A stretch of 64,000 nt of DNA from JAGZHZ01 sp963929865 (GTDB taxonomy: Bacteria > Bacillota > Clostridia > Lachnospirales > Lachnospiraceae). Shown piece after piece: positions 36,348 to 44,146 of the stretch; the first letter of the stretch is position 1; each line of letters starts with the position of its first letter. Location: assembly GCA_963929865.1 (NCBI GenBank), contig CAWVKK010000059.1, positions 50,383-114,382 on the forward strand, read 5' to 3'. A program made the translations under genes and the position numbers. The notes below the pieces were generated by a model, which saw only the letters and a program-made list of their open reading frames with translations, was not told the DNA's origin and did no database searches.

Positions 36348-38063
36348 ATGGCAGCAGAGAAAATAAAAACATTTTTAAAAACAGGGTTTTCGGCAAAGCA
36401 CATTTTGATTGGAACATTTTTTATCATTTTTATCATGATTATGTTTGTGGTGTTTCGGATTCAGAATCTCACCGTCTCCTTTGTATACAACCAGATTTAC
36501 ACGTCGAACCACGCGAGGATTGACTTTTTCGTACAGTTTCTAGATCAGACGATTTCCCACCTCGACAATGAATTCTACAACCTTCTCTCAGATAATCTGA
36601 ACGTCTCAGGGCTTGAGATCGAACTGGAGGAGGATCAGATTTTTGAGCTGAAGATGGAGCTGAACCAGGAGCTGAGAGAGCTGTACGAATCGAATGAGCT
36701 GCTGGACAGCGTATTTTTCTACTCTCCGGAGGGATCCGACCAGGAATCGATTTTCTACAGCGCAAAGCTGCATTCTGCGGCGGAGGGGAACACTCTGATG
36801 GAATATGCCGTTACAATGTGTGAGTCATCCATGAGGGGAGAAAAATTTTCCAGCTCAAACTGGACGCTCCACACGATCCGAAAGATCCCGTATCTGATGC
36901 GGATCGTGTCGGTGGGGAAGACATTCTGCGGCGGGTATATCCGGCTTGACCGGATACAGGGTCAGCTCGATGAGCTGTGCCAGGACTCTTTCGGGCAAAC
37001 GGCTGTGTTTGCGGCGGAAGAGCCGGAAAACGCGGGACAGGATGAGAGCAGACTGATAGAGCTGAACGAAAAAGACGACATTGTATCGCGCGCGGTCTCC
37101 AATGTGCTGGGAATTGAGCTTGCCATTTTCGTGCCCAAAGACGCAGTCTCAAACCAGATGACCTCGAACATCGCCAGCTTTGTCGCGATCTGCGCCATCT
37201 TGATTTTAATGATCGTGTTAATCTACATCTGCCTGTTTGTGATGTACCGCCCGTTTCTGTATCTCGCCGGTTCTATGAAAATCGTAGCGCAGGGAAATCC
37301 GGATTTCCGTATCTCGAAGCACTCTTCGGTTCACGAGACGGACGAGATCTATCAGACGTTCAATACGATGCTGGATGAGATGGGACATTTAAAAGAAGAA
37401 ATCTATGAAAAAGAGCTGGAAAAGGAAAAGGTGACGAAGCAGTTTTTGAGGATGCAGCTGAAATCCCACTTTTTTTTAAACTGTCTCAACATCATCTACT
37501 CTCTGGCCCAGACAAAACGGTATGAGCTGATCCAGAAGCTGACGATCTGTCTCGTCAAATATTTCCGGTATCTCTCGACAAACGAGGAAGAGCTGGTTGA
37601 ACTCAGAGATGAAATCGATCACGTCAAAAATTATATGGAAATCCAGACGATGCGCTTTCCGGGACAGATCATTTTTTCCTGCGAGGTGGAAGAGGGGCTT
37701 GAGCAGTGCAAGATTCCGATGCTGATGCTTCAGACGTTTTTGGAGAACGCCGTCAAATACGGGATGGACTTTTCCGATCCAAAACCGATTACCCTCTGCG
37801 CGGTCTCACAGACGAGAGAGGGGGCAGACGGCATCTGCTTTACGGTGACAGACTGCGGGGAGGGATTTCCTGAGGAGCTTTTAGAATTTTACAAAGAAAA
37901 AAAATTGTTTCTCCCCAAAAATCAGGAGCATGGAATTGGCATTATCAATGTGAAAAACAGACTTCATCTGATTTACGGAGGAGAAGAGCAGATTGAGATC
38001 TCCAATCATCTGCCGGCGGGGGCGAAGATTGAAATCTGGATTCCAAAAATAGGGGGAAAATGA
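36348..38063 (+). CDS. YesM-type sensor histidine kinase with atypical phosphoacceptor motif
   Basis: 571-residue membrane kinase: TM helices at about 20-42 and 280-305, an extracellular region between them, a HAMP linker (YRPFLYLAGSMKIVAQGNPDF), the His_kinase motif as LKSHFFLNCLNIIYSLA (His374) and a HATPase domain (MLQTFLENAVKYG, GIGIINVKNRL). The family motif is normally NPHFLFN; the residues before His are K-S here. The regulator gene starts one base after its stop. The ATG at 36348 has GAGAGGGA before it; the open frame to 36246 lies inside the previous gene and is rejected. Confidence 0.9.
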   Translation: MAAEKIKTFLKTGFSAKHILIGTFFIIFIMIMFVVFRIQNLTVSFVYNQIYTSNHARIDFFVQFLDQTISHLDNEFYNLLSDNLNVSGLEIELEEDQIFELKMELNQELRELYESNELLDSVFFYSPEGSDQESIFYSAKLHSAAEGNTLMEYAVTMCESSMRGEKFSSSNWTLHTIRKIPYLMRIVSVGKTFCGGYIRLDRIQGQLDELCQDSFGQTAVFAAEEPENAGQDESRLIELNEKDDIVSRAVSNVLGIELAIFVPKDAVSNQMTSNIASFVAICAILILMIVLIYICLFVMYRPFLYLAGSMKIVAQGNPDFRISKHSSVHETDEIYQTFNTMLDEMGHLKEEIYEKELEKEKVTKQFLRMQLKSHFFLNCLNIIYSLAQTKRYELIQKLTICLVKYFRYLSTNEEELVELRDEIDHVKNYMEIQTMRFPGQIIFSCEVEEGLEQCKIPMLMLQTFLENAVKYGMDFSDPKPITLCAVSQTREGADGICFTVTDCGEGFPEELLEFYKEKKLFLPKNQEHGIGIINVKNRLHLIYGGEEQIEISNHLPAGAKIEIWIPKIGGK

Positions 38064-38064
38064 A

Positions 38065-39651
38065 ATGTTTCATGTTTTGATTGTGGACGACGAGATTTTT
38101 TCCGTGGAGGCGACTTTATGCGCCATCAACTGGAAAAAGCTGAAGGTGGAGGAGGTGTTTTCCGCCTACAATATGAAAATGGCAAAAAGTATTTTTGAAC
38201 AGCACCGGATCGACGTCATGCTGTGCGATATTGAAATGCCCAAAGGCAGCGGGATCGAGCTCGCCGCATGGGTGAAGGAGCATTTCCCGAAAACGGTCAG
38301 CCTGTTTCTGACATGCCACTCTGATTTTCAGTACGCCAAAGAGGCGGTTTCGCTGGGAGCGTTTGAATATCTGCTCAAGCCGATGGAATACGAGAAGCTG
38401 GAGAACTATCTGGCGCGCGCGCTGAAGGAATATCAAAGACGGAGCGATTTAAACGCCTATAAAGACAAATGGTTCATCCACCATGAGATTGTGCAGAATA
38501 AATTCTGGAGCGATCTGATTCTGGAAAAATCGGAGTATTCCGCTGACTTCCTGCTCCGGGACGCGGAGAAAAAAGATATTTTTCTCTCAGAACATGCCAG
38601 GTATCTTCCGATTCTTGTCACGGTACAGAACTATCAGGAACTCCTGCATTCGTGGTACGGCAATGATCTGGATTTCGCGTTCAGAAATATTATTTATGAG
38701 CTGCTGGATTTGGAAGAGTGCCATGTGGCGGTGGCGAACACCGCGCCGAACGAAAAGATGATTCTGGTCAGCCGGCGCTCAGGAGAGGGCGAACCGTGTC
38801 TTCCGGAACAGGAATTTCTAAAGCTCATCGGTCTGCGGCTGGAGAAGTTTTCAGAGATTTCCCAGAAATATTTTCACGCGCAGCTGTCTGTAGCGACGGG
38901 CAGACAGACCGCCTTTGAAGGGCTGCCGAAGGAATACCGCGCGCTGCACGGTCAGAGCGGGGCGCACCATGCTCAGGAATCCGATCCTTCAGGCACCGAT
39001 TTTTTCCAAAATCCGAAATTTGCAGGCTTTAAGCCGAAAATCAGCGACTGGACAGAGTTTATTTTTTCAAACCGTCCGGATTTACTGACAGCAAAATTTG
39101 AACAGTGCTTTGCAAAAGATTTAAACGCCGGGATCCAGTTTTATGAGATTTTGGCGCAGAGCGTTTTTCTGGAACTTCTAAAGAGAAACATCAGCGCGTA
39201 CACCGTGTTCTCAGACGAGCGCCTGCAGAAGCAAAAAGGGAAACCGACCATGGCGGCGATGAAGATACTGCTGCAGAATCTATGCATGGTCATCTTTGAA
39301 AAGACTCAGAAAATTTTGATGAGCGATACGATTGTAGAACAGGTAAAGACATACATCGCCCAGAATATCTCAAGCAGCCTGTCGCGGGAACAGCTTGCGA
39401 AACAGTTCTTCCTCAACCCGGATTATCTGACGCGCCTTTTCAAAAAAGAGACAAAAAGCTCTCTGCAGACATACATTTTAAAGGAAAGAATCAAAAAAGC
39501 GAAATTTCTGCTTGAGACGACAGATCTGACGATCAGCGAGGTACACGAACAGTCCGGATTTGCAAACAGCTCTTACTTCTCGAAGATCTTTAAGAGAGAG
39601 TGCGGGATGACGCCCCAGGAATACCGGCAGCAGGAGAGAGTCAGAGAGTGA
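38065..39651 (+). CDS. Large response regulator with AraC-type output domain
   Basis: 528-residue YesN-type regulator. Receiver domain with VDDE, phosphoacceptor Asp55 in MLCDIEMPKGSG and LLKPMEYEKLE. A long middle region (about 130-400) of unknown role is larger than usual. The C-terminal AraC domain (about 425-525) has two HTH motifs (REQLAKQFFLNPDYLTRLFKKE and ISEVHEQSGFANSSYFSKIFKRE). It closes the binding protein-kinase-regulator operon. A truncated relic of a close paralogue lies at 61670-62148. Confidence 0.92.
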   Translation: MFHVLIVDDEIFSVEATLCAINWKKLKVEEVFSAYNMKMAKSIFEQHRIDVMLCDIEMPKGSGIELAAWVKEHFPKTVSLFLTCHSDFQYAKEAVSLGAFEYLLKPMEYEKLENYLARALKEYQRRSDLNAYKDKWFIHHEIVQNKFWSDLILEKSEYSADFLLRDAEKKDIFLSEHARYLPILVTVQNYQELLHSWYGNDLDFAFRNIIYELLDLEECHVAVANTAPNEKMILVSRRSGEGEPCLPEQEFLKLIGLRLEKFSEISQKYFHAQLSVATGRQTAFEGLPKEYRALHGQSGAHHAQESDPSGTDFFQNPKFAGFKPKISDWTEFIFSNRPDLLTAKFEQCFAKDLNAGIQFYEILAQSVFLELLKRNISAYTVFSDERLQKQKGKPTMAAMKILLQNLCMVIFEKTQKILMSDTIVEQVKTYIAQNISSSLSREQLAKQFFLNPDYLTRLFKKETKSSLQTYILKERIKKAKFLLETTDLTISEVHEQSGFANSSYFSKIFKRECGMTPQEYRQQERVRE

Positions 39652-39681
39652 AAAGCGCAAGCCGCTCTCAAAAAAATAAGA

Positions 39682-39715
39682 CTGCTGCGGGAGATAATCT
39701 CTTCTCCCGCAGCAG
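39682..39715 (-). terminator. Terminator of the tandem Hsp20 genes
   Basis: A 13-bp perfect stem (CTGCTGCGGGAGA with TCTCCCGCAGCAG). On the minus strand it is followed by TCTTATTTTTTT, so it mainly ends the leftward Hsp20 transcripts. It may also stop the convergent regulator operon. Confidence 0.8.
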
Positions 39716-39772
39716 CCTCTCTTAAAGATTCCGTTTTTTCGCAACCGGGCACAGACGCCCTTGCGCGAAGGA

Positions 39773-40207
39773 TTAACCTTCGATCGAAATATATTTCTTC
39801 TGTTCGACTTCTTTTGCGTCTTTCTTCGGAACAGACAGCTTCAAAATGCCGTCTTCAAATTTTGCGTGAATGTCTTCCTGAGACAGCGCGTCGCCGACAT
39901 AAAAGCTTCTTGTCATGCTGCCGCAATAGCGCTCGCGGCGGATATAATTTCCTTTTTTATCTTTTTCGTCTTTATCCAATCCCTTGGCGGCGGAGATGGT
40001 CAGATAGCCGTTCTCCAGCTTTGCGCTGATCTCGTCTTTCTTAAATCCAGGCAGATCAATGTCGAGTTCATAGGAATTGTCTGTCTCGCGGATATCGGTT
40101 TTCATTACGTTTTTTTCATGTTTTCCGTATAATGGATTTCTTCCTCCGAAAAATTCTCTCTCAAAATCATCAAACAAATTTTCTCCAAAAATACTAGGCA
40201 TCATCAT
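39773..40207 (-). CDS. Hsp20 small heat-shock protein (copy 2)
   Basis: 144-residue holdase chaperone with an alpha-crystallin domain (YELDIDLPGFKKDEISAKLENGYLTI; FYVGDALSQEDIHAKFEDGILKLSVPKKD). Almost identical to copy 3 in the middle, with long identical nucleotide stretches between about 39890-40060 and 40470-40640, but lacking five residues of the N-terminal arm (DWMDF region). AAGGAGA precedes the ATG. It lies 148 bases downstream of copy 3 with its own leader, so it may be read from its own weak promoter or by read-through. Confidence 0.92.
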   Translation of the reverse strand: MMMPSIFGENLFDDFEREFFGGRNPLYGKHEKNVMKTDIRETDNSYELDIDLPGFKKDEISAKLENGYLTISAAKGLDKDEKDKKGNYIRRERYCGSMTRSFYVGDALSQEDIHAKFEDGILKLSVPKKDAKEVEQKKYISIEG

Positions 40208-40232
40208 AAGTCATATCTCCTTTCAAAGTGAA

Positions 40233-40252
40233 CAGATGAGAATCGTCATCTG
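40233..40252 (-). repeat. Perfect hairpin in the leader of Hsp20 copy 2
   Basis: A 7-bp perfect stem, CAGATGA / TCATCTG, with a 6-base loop about 26 bases before the start codon. It could slow read-through or protect the mRNA; it is not followed by a T-run in the gene's direction. Confidence 0.4.
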
Positions 40253-40355
40253 ATTATTTCTGTTTTTTTGTATGTTATAGCGCATCTCTTGAATCTGCGG
40301 TGTCAATCTATCTGATCAGAGAATGGATCGCTCCACTCTCTGGAATGTTCCGGCG

Positions 40356-40805
40356 TCAGCCCTCAATCGAAATATACTGTTTCTGCTCTGGCTTTTTCAC
40401 TTCTTTCTTTGGGACAGACAGTTTTAAAACGCCCTCCTCAAACTTTGCGCGGATGTCTTCCTGAGACAGTGCGTCGCCGACATAGAAGCTTCTTGTCATG
40501 CTGCCGCAATAGCGCTCGCGGCGGATATAATTTCCTTTTTTATCTTTTTCGTCTTTATCCAATCCCTTGGCAGCGGAGATGGTCAGATAACCATTTTCGA
40601 GCTTTGCGCTGACCTCGTCCTTTTTAAATCCAGGCAGATCGACGTCGAGTTCATAGGAATCGTCTGTCTCGCGGATATCGGTCTTCATCATATTTTTTTG
40701 ATGTTTTCCGTACAACGGATTCTTTCTTCCAAAAAATTCTCTATCAAATGGGAAATCCATCCAGTCATCAAATAAATTTTCTACAAAAATACTAGGCATC
40801 AACAT
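40356..40805 (-). CDS. Hsp20 small heat-shock protein (copy 3), CIRCE-controlled
   Basis: 149-residue alpha-crystallin-domain chaperone, the upstream member of the tandem pair (FPFDREFFGRKNPLYGKH; YELDVDLPGFKKDEVSAKLENGYLTI; KKGNYIRRERYCGSMTRSFYVGD). Full-length N-terminal arm like copy 1. AAGGAGA precedes an ATG-TTG-ATG start. A leader of about 165 bases joins it to a consensus SigA promoter overlapped by a CIRCE operator, so HrcA repression is expected. Confidence 0.93.
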   Translation of the reverse strand: MLMPSIFVENLFDDWMDFPFDREFFGRKNPLYGKHQKNMMKTDIRETDDSYELDVDLPGFKKDEVSAKLENGYLTISAAKGLDKDEKDKKGNYIRRERYCGSMTRSFYVGDALSQEDIRAKFEEGVLKLSVPKKEVKKPEQKQYISIEG

Positions 40806-40976
40806 AAGTCATATCTCCTTTCCAAAATCTCCTCAGCGGAGTCTATAAAGAACATTGTCTGCACGGTGCAGATGTGTGATTTATTAATTTCCAATCTGGA
40901 ACTTCCGGATGAGGAACCTTTGTGATATCTTATTCTGTCTTGTTCTGTCTTGTTCCTCTTCCTTTGTTCTAGGTGT

Positions 40977-41019
40977 AATATAACACACATTATTAGCAAT
41001 GTCAAGAGGTGAGTGCTAA
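40977..41019 (-). promoter_or_regulatory. SigA promoter with overlapping CIRCE operator
   Basis: Minus strand: perfect TTGACA (41000-41005), 17 bases, TATATT (40977-40982). The CIRCE inverted repeat TTAGCAATG-N9-GAGTGCTAA covers 40993-41019 (plus-strand reading) and overlaps the -35. The second half-site is perfect and the first is degenerate in its last three bases. HrcA binding would block the promoter at normal temperature. Confidence 0.85.
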
Positions 41020-41062
41020 TTTTTTTAAAAAAATTTTCAATCTGAAGATTCCTTGAAAGTTC

Positions 41063-41091
41063 TTGCCTTATTTCGTTTAAACGAATATAAT
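41063..41091 (+). promoter_or_regulatory. Promoter with palindromic operator for the methyltransferase operon
   Basis: TTGCCT (41063-41068), 17 bases, TATAAT (41086-41091). The spacer holds a perfect 14-bp palindrome, TTCGTTTAAACGAA (41072-41085), placed where a bound protein would block RNA polymerase. The small HTH protein encoded 44 bases downstream is the obvious candidate binder. Confidence 0.65.
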
Positions 41092-41134
41092 TATATCAGT
41101 TTTCAAATTCAAAAACAGATTTGAGGTGTCGCAA

Positions 41135-41347
41135 ATGAACGGATATATAACGGTTCAAGAAACTGCTGAAAAATGGGGCGTAACGCCACGTCAGGTTCAA
41201 ATCCTTTGTAAAAAAAACAGAATTGCCGGCGCTATGCGTATGAGCCGCATTTGGATTATTCCTGAGAACGCCGAAAAGCCTACTAATAGCAAACGAACTT
41301 CAAATAAGACGGGAGGAGCAAAGATTGTTGCAACGCACTCTGTATAA
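41135..41347 (+). CDS. Small helix-turn-helix (MerR/excisionase-like) protein
   Basis: 70-residue DNA-binding protein with one winged-HTH motif (YITVQETAEKWGVTPRQVQILCKKNRI) and a wing (MRMSRIWIIPENAEKP), the HTH_17 type found in excisionases and small regulators. GAGGTG at 41123-41128 supports the ATG at 41135 over the GTG at 41126. It overlaps the methyltransferase start by 23 bases, so the two are coupled. Position fits a controller protein of the restriction-modification-like operon, though it is not of the classical C-protein (HTH_3) family. Confidence 0.75.
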   Translation: MNGYITVQETAEKWGVTPRQVQILCKKNRIAGAMRMSRIWIIPENAEKPTNSKRTSNKTGGAKIVATHSV

Positions 41348-42428
41348 AAAGCAAAATATTGACCTGTCCTCCGCGCCTTGGACAATGCATGAGTTTTTTG
41401 CAGGAAGCGGATTAGTCGCATACGGTTTGAAAGGTATGTTTACGCCAATCTGGGCTAATGATATCAGCAAACAAAAAGCGGCTGTATATGAAGCCAATTT
41501 TGGATGCGAACATTTTGAACTTAACGATATAAAGAATATTCATGGAAAAGATCTGCCTTTTGCTCATTTATCCTGGGCTAGTTTTCCGTGTCAGGATTTA
41601 TCTTTGGCAGGTTCTTTGGGTGGCATTCATGCAGCCAGAAGCGGATTGGTATGGGAATGGCTGCGCGTATTAGATGAAATGGAAGAAAAGCCCCGAATAT
41701 TAGCTTTGGAGAATGTAACTGGTTTGCTTTCCACAAATGGCGGTAATAATTATCGGGTTCTCCATATGGCGCTTGTGGAACGGGGGTATGACTGCGGCGC
41801 TATAGTTTTAAATGCTTCTCACTTTGTTCCGCAGTCAAGACCGAGAGTTTTCGTTATTGCCGTACAACATGGTCATAAAATCCCTGCATATCTGATTGGA
41901 AACGCTCCATGTTGGCTGCATAATAAAGCCGCCTCCGATTTGGGGCGAACTTTGCCCGGATGGATTTGGTGGCAAACAGAGAAACCTCCTCGCCGCCATA
42001 GCGCATTGAAAGACATTATTGATGAAAACTCAAAATTTGATAAAGATACCGTATTACGGCTTATTCCAGAGCACCATCAGACCAAGCTAAATGAACATGA
42101 TACCGTTTACGCTACAGGTTATCGTCGAACACGTCAAGGAAAGCAACAATTGGAATTGCGTTTTGACGGCATAGCTGGGTGTTTGCGAACTCCTGAGGGC
42201 GGAAGCAGCAAGCAGTATTTAGTTATCAAGAAAAATAATGAAGTCCATGCCCGTTTATTGACAGTGCGCGAAGCTGCCAGACTAATGGGCGCACCGGATA
42301 GCTTCATTCTTCCCGGCAGCTATAACGACGGCTATAAAGCGATGGGAGACGCCGTTGCAATGCCAGTCGCTCAGTTTATCGGAGAGAAATTTCTTACAAA
42401 ACTTGCGGAGACCGTATACAATGATTAG
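41325..42428 (+). CDS. DNA (cytosine-5-)-methyltransferase
   Basis: 367-residue type II C5 methyltransferase. Motif I MHEFFAGSGLVAYGL (SAM binding), motif IV SFPCQDLS with catalytic Cys89, motif VI LALENV, motif VIII QSRPRVFVIA and motif X GDAVAMPVAQFI are all present, so it looks active. The target sequence cannot be read. Starts with TTG, supported by GGAGGA at 41312-41317. Base composition is clearly more AT-rich than the surrounding genes, suggesting acquisition. It overlaps the downstream DUF4928-like gene by 8 bases. Confidence 0.92.
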   Translation: MLQRTLYKKQNIDLSSAPWTMHEFFAGSGLVAYGLKGMFTPIWANDISKQKAAVYEANFGCEHFELNDIKNIHGKDLPFAHLSWASFPCQDLSLAGSLGGIHAARSGLVWEWLRVLDEMEEKPRILALENVTGLLSTNGGNNYRVLHMALVERGYDCGAIVLNASHFVPQSRPRVFVIAVQHGHKIPAYLIGNAPCWLHNKAASDLGRTLPGWIWWQTEKPPRRHSALKDIIDENSKFDKDTVLRLIPEHHQTKLNEHDTVYATGYRRTRQGKQQLELRFDGIAGCLRTPEGGSSKQYLVIKKNNEVHARLLTVREAARLMGAPDSFILPGSYNDGYKAMGDAVAMPVAQFIGEKFLTKLAETVYND

Positions 42429-43356
42429 TACAGAAGAAAGATTGAAAAGATTTCAAAATGACAACAATATCTATACAAAGGGACCGCTGTCGTTAGTGGT
42501 TCAATTTACCCGACTGGTTCGGGATAAAGAATTTCCGTTAAATCCAGACGATTTTCAAACAAGCAGCAAAGGTCAGGTCGCCGGACTTAGCGGCGGGAAT
42601 CTCAAAAAGATTTTAAAAGAGCATGGCATTACTCAACAGTTATCTGCAGAGGGCGGGCGTACCAGTCGCGGAAGTATGGGATTGATGATTAAATATGCTG
42701 GTTTTCTTAATGCCTGGAACGAAGAAGAAATGGTTAACTTTTCAGCCGTTGAAGATTTTTGGGCTGAGCAGGTCAGGGAATATTTCAGGAATCAGCCGTT
42801 TATTTTAACCGCCGATACGTCTAAAACGATTGGAGCGAATTTAGACGAATTATTTGAACAGGCAAAAAAACGTCAAAAGCAAAATCCGGGGACACAATAT
42901 CTTGGAACTGTTTTGCAGCATTTAGTTGCCGCAAAACTATGTTTTATCATGCCTGAAAACACATTTGAAATACATGGCGCTTCCGTTGCGGATGAGCCCA
43001 CGGAACGAAGCGGCGATTTTGTCATAAACAATACGGTTATCCATTGTACGACAATGCCCGGCGCTTTACTGATTGAAAAATGCAAAGCAAATTTGCGTGG
43101 AGGTTGCCATCCTGTTATTATTACGATTTTTGAACGAGTACATACGGCATTGAATCTTGCTGAAGATGCCGGACTTGCCGGACGTGTTGAGGTATGGGAT
43201 ATTCAGCAATTTCTTTCGGCTAACGTGCATGAACATAGCCTTTTTGATGAGAGTAAGAGAAATTCTACACTCTCAGATATTATTAGCCGCTACAATAAAA
43301 TTGTTCTTGAGACTGAAACTGATCCGAGCCTCCGCATCGAATTTGAGGCGAAATAA
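42421..43356 (+). CDS. DUF4928-like protein, candidate restriction partner
   Basis: 311-residue protein that resembles the DUF4928 family, which is often beside C5 methyltransferases. N-terminal block KGPLSLVVQFTRLVRDKEFPL and RTSRGSMGLMIKYAGFLNAWNE; C-terminal block RSGDFVINNTVIHCTTMPGALLIEKCKANLRGGCHPVIITIFERV. The GDF...IHCT arrangement recalls a PD-(D/E)xK nuclease core, but the usual (E/Q)xK is not obvious. It overlaps the methyltransferase stop by 8 bases (ATGATTAG). An endonuclease role is inferred from context only. Confidence 0.7.
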   Translation: MISTEERLKRFQNDNNIYTKGPLSLVVQFTRLVRDKEFPLNPDDFQTSSKGQVAGLSGGNLKKILKEHGITQQLSAEGGRTSRGSMGLMIKYAGFLNAWNEEEMVNFSAVEDFWAEQVREYFRNQPFILTADTSKTIGANLDELFEQAKKRQKQNPGTQYLGTVLQHLVAAKLCFIMPENTFEIHGASVADEPTERSGDFVINNTVIHCTTMPGALLIEKCKANLRGGCHPVIITIFERVHTALNLAEDAGLAGRVEVWDIQQFLSANVHEHSLFDESKRNSTLSDIISRYNKIVLETETDPSLRIEFEAK

Positions 43357-43580
43357 TTATTATAACCGATATTTTGGGTAATGAGAAGTGCTCTGAAATT
43401 ATGAGAAGAGTTAAATCAAAAAAGAACAAATCGCAGTATTCGTAGATGGCTGTTTTTTGCATGGTCACGATTGCCGGAATACGCGCCCGGCAAAAAACAA
43501 AGAATTACTGGCAAAAAAAGCCAAAACGCAATATGAAACATGACAAGGAAGTAACAGCCATGTTTCAACTGATGAATTAA
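43353..43580 (+). pseudogene. vsr: Decayed very-short-patch repair endonuclease (vsr)
   Basis: Three in-order fragments of a Vsr mismatch endonuclease lie in shifted frames. ITDILGNEKCSEIMRRVKSKKNK (43362-43430) is the N-terminus; IAVFVDGCFLHGHDCRNTRPAKNKELLAKKA (43430-43522) is the catalytic core including VDGCF-HGH-C; KRNMKHDKEVTAMFQLMN then stop (43524-43580) is the next segment. The stretch of about 35-40 residues between the first two is missing, joined within AAGAACAAATCGC, and the C-terminal WE-containing part is absent. Vsr normally repairs T:G mismatches made by deamination of 5-methylcytosine, so it belongs to the methyltransferase cassette. Confidence 0.85.
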
Positions 43581-43605
43581 GATACTCCCAGATAAAAACA
43601 GTCAT

Positions 43606-43652
43606 GCCGCAGAATCCTTGAAAATGAAGGTTCTGCGGCGACTAAATTTTTT
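43606..43652 (+). terminator. Terminator after the restriction-modification-like operon
   Basis: GCCGCAGAA (43606-43614) pairs with TTCTGCGGC (43631-43639), extended by CCTT/AAGG around a bulge, then ACTAAATTTTTT. Confidence 0.8.
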
Positions 43653-43683
43653 CATGCTGCGCATGATCAATATGGAGGTCTCC

Positions 43684-44093
43684 ATGAAGCATACATTCTC
43701 TAACTATGATAAAATGAAAGATTCTATGACAGAAATTTTTTTGCAGTACGATCAGGAAAAAATGATTCAAAAATTTTCCCTGAGATCTGACCGGACCTAT
43801 CTGTATGTGCATTTTGTCGGTCACACGTACCGCGTTCACAGAATTTCCGGAACGGTACAATGGTCGGATGATGATTTTAAGACGACACAGGAAGCCAGCT
43901 TGATCTGTTTCCCTTTCTCCCTGTAATTGTGCGGTTCTGGGAAGCAGACGAAGAATTTCCGGCAAGCCTGCAGATTCTTGTGGATAAGAATATTCTGGAT
44001 TATATGCACTATGAGACGCTTATGTTTGCCCTCACCCATTTATTTCGCCGCCTGAAGGAGGAAATGCCGGATGGGGCTGTTCAGGCGGAATGA
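43684..44093 (+). pseudogene. Decayed DUF3786-family gene
   Basis: N-terminal part in one frame (MKHTFSNYDKMKDSMTEIF, YDQEKMIQKFSLRSDRTYLYVHFVGHTYRVHR, TVQWSDDDF) and C-terminal part in another (FPFLPVIVRFWEADEEFPASLQ, ILDYMHYETLMFALTHLFRR, stop at 44091-44093). These are the two ends of a DUF3786 protein; the middle, which holds the conserved Cys and domain core, is missing at about 43885-43905, where the frame also shifts. GGAGG precedes the ATG at 43684. The intact family is common in Clostridia and has no known function. Confidence 0.8.
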
Positions 44094-44146
44094 GATACCG
44101 GATCGTTTACCGGCGGAGAGCGCCGATATTCAGAAAGAAACAGCGC

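Noticed and set aside
3923..39651. Binding proteins as parts of sugar ABC importers
   Set aside because: None of the three has permease genes next to it; the two ABC systems in the window are exporters or MacB-type.
41020..44100. Integrase-borne genomic island with attachment sites
   Set aside because: No integrase, no tRNA edge and no flanking direct repeats were seen; only AT-richness and gene content suggest acquisition.
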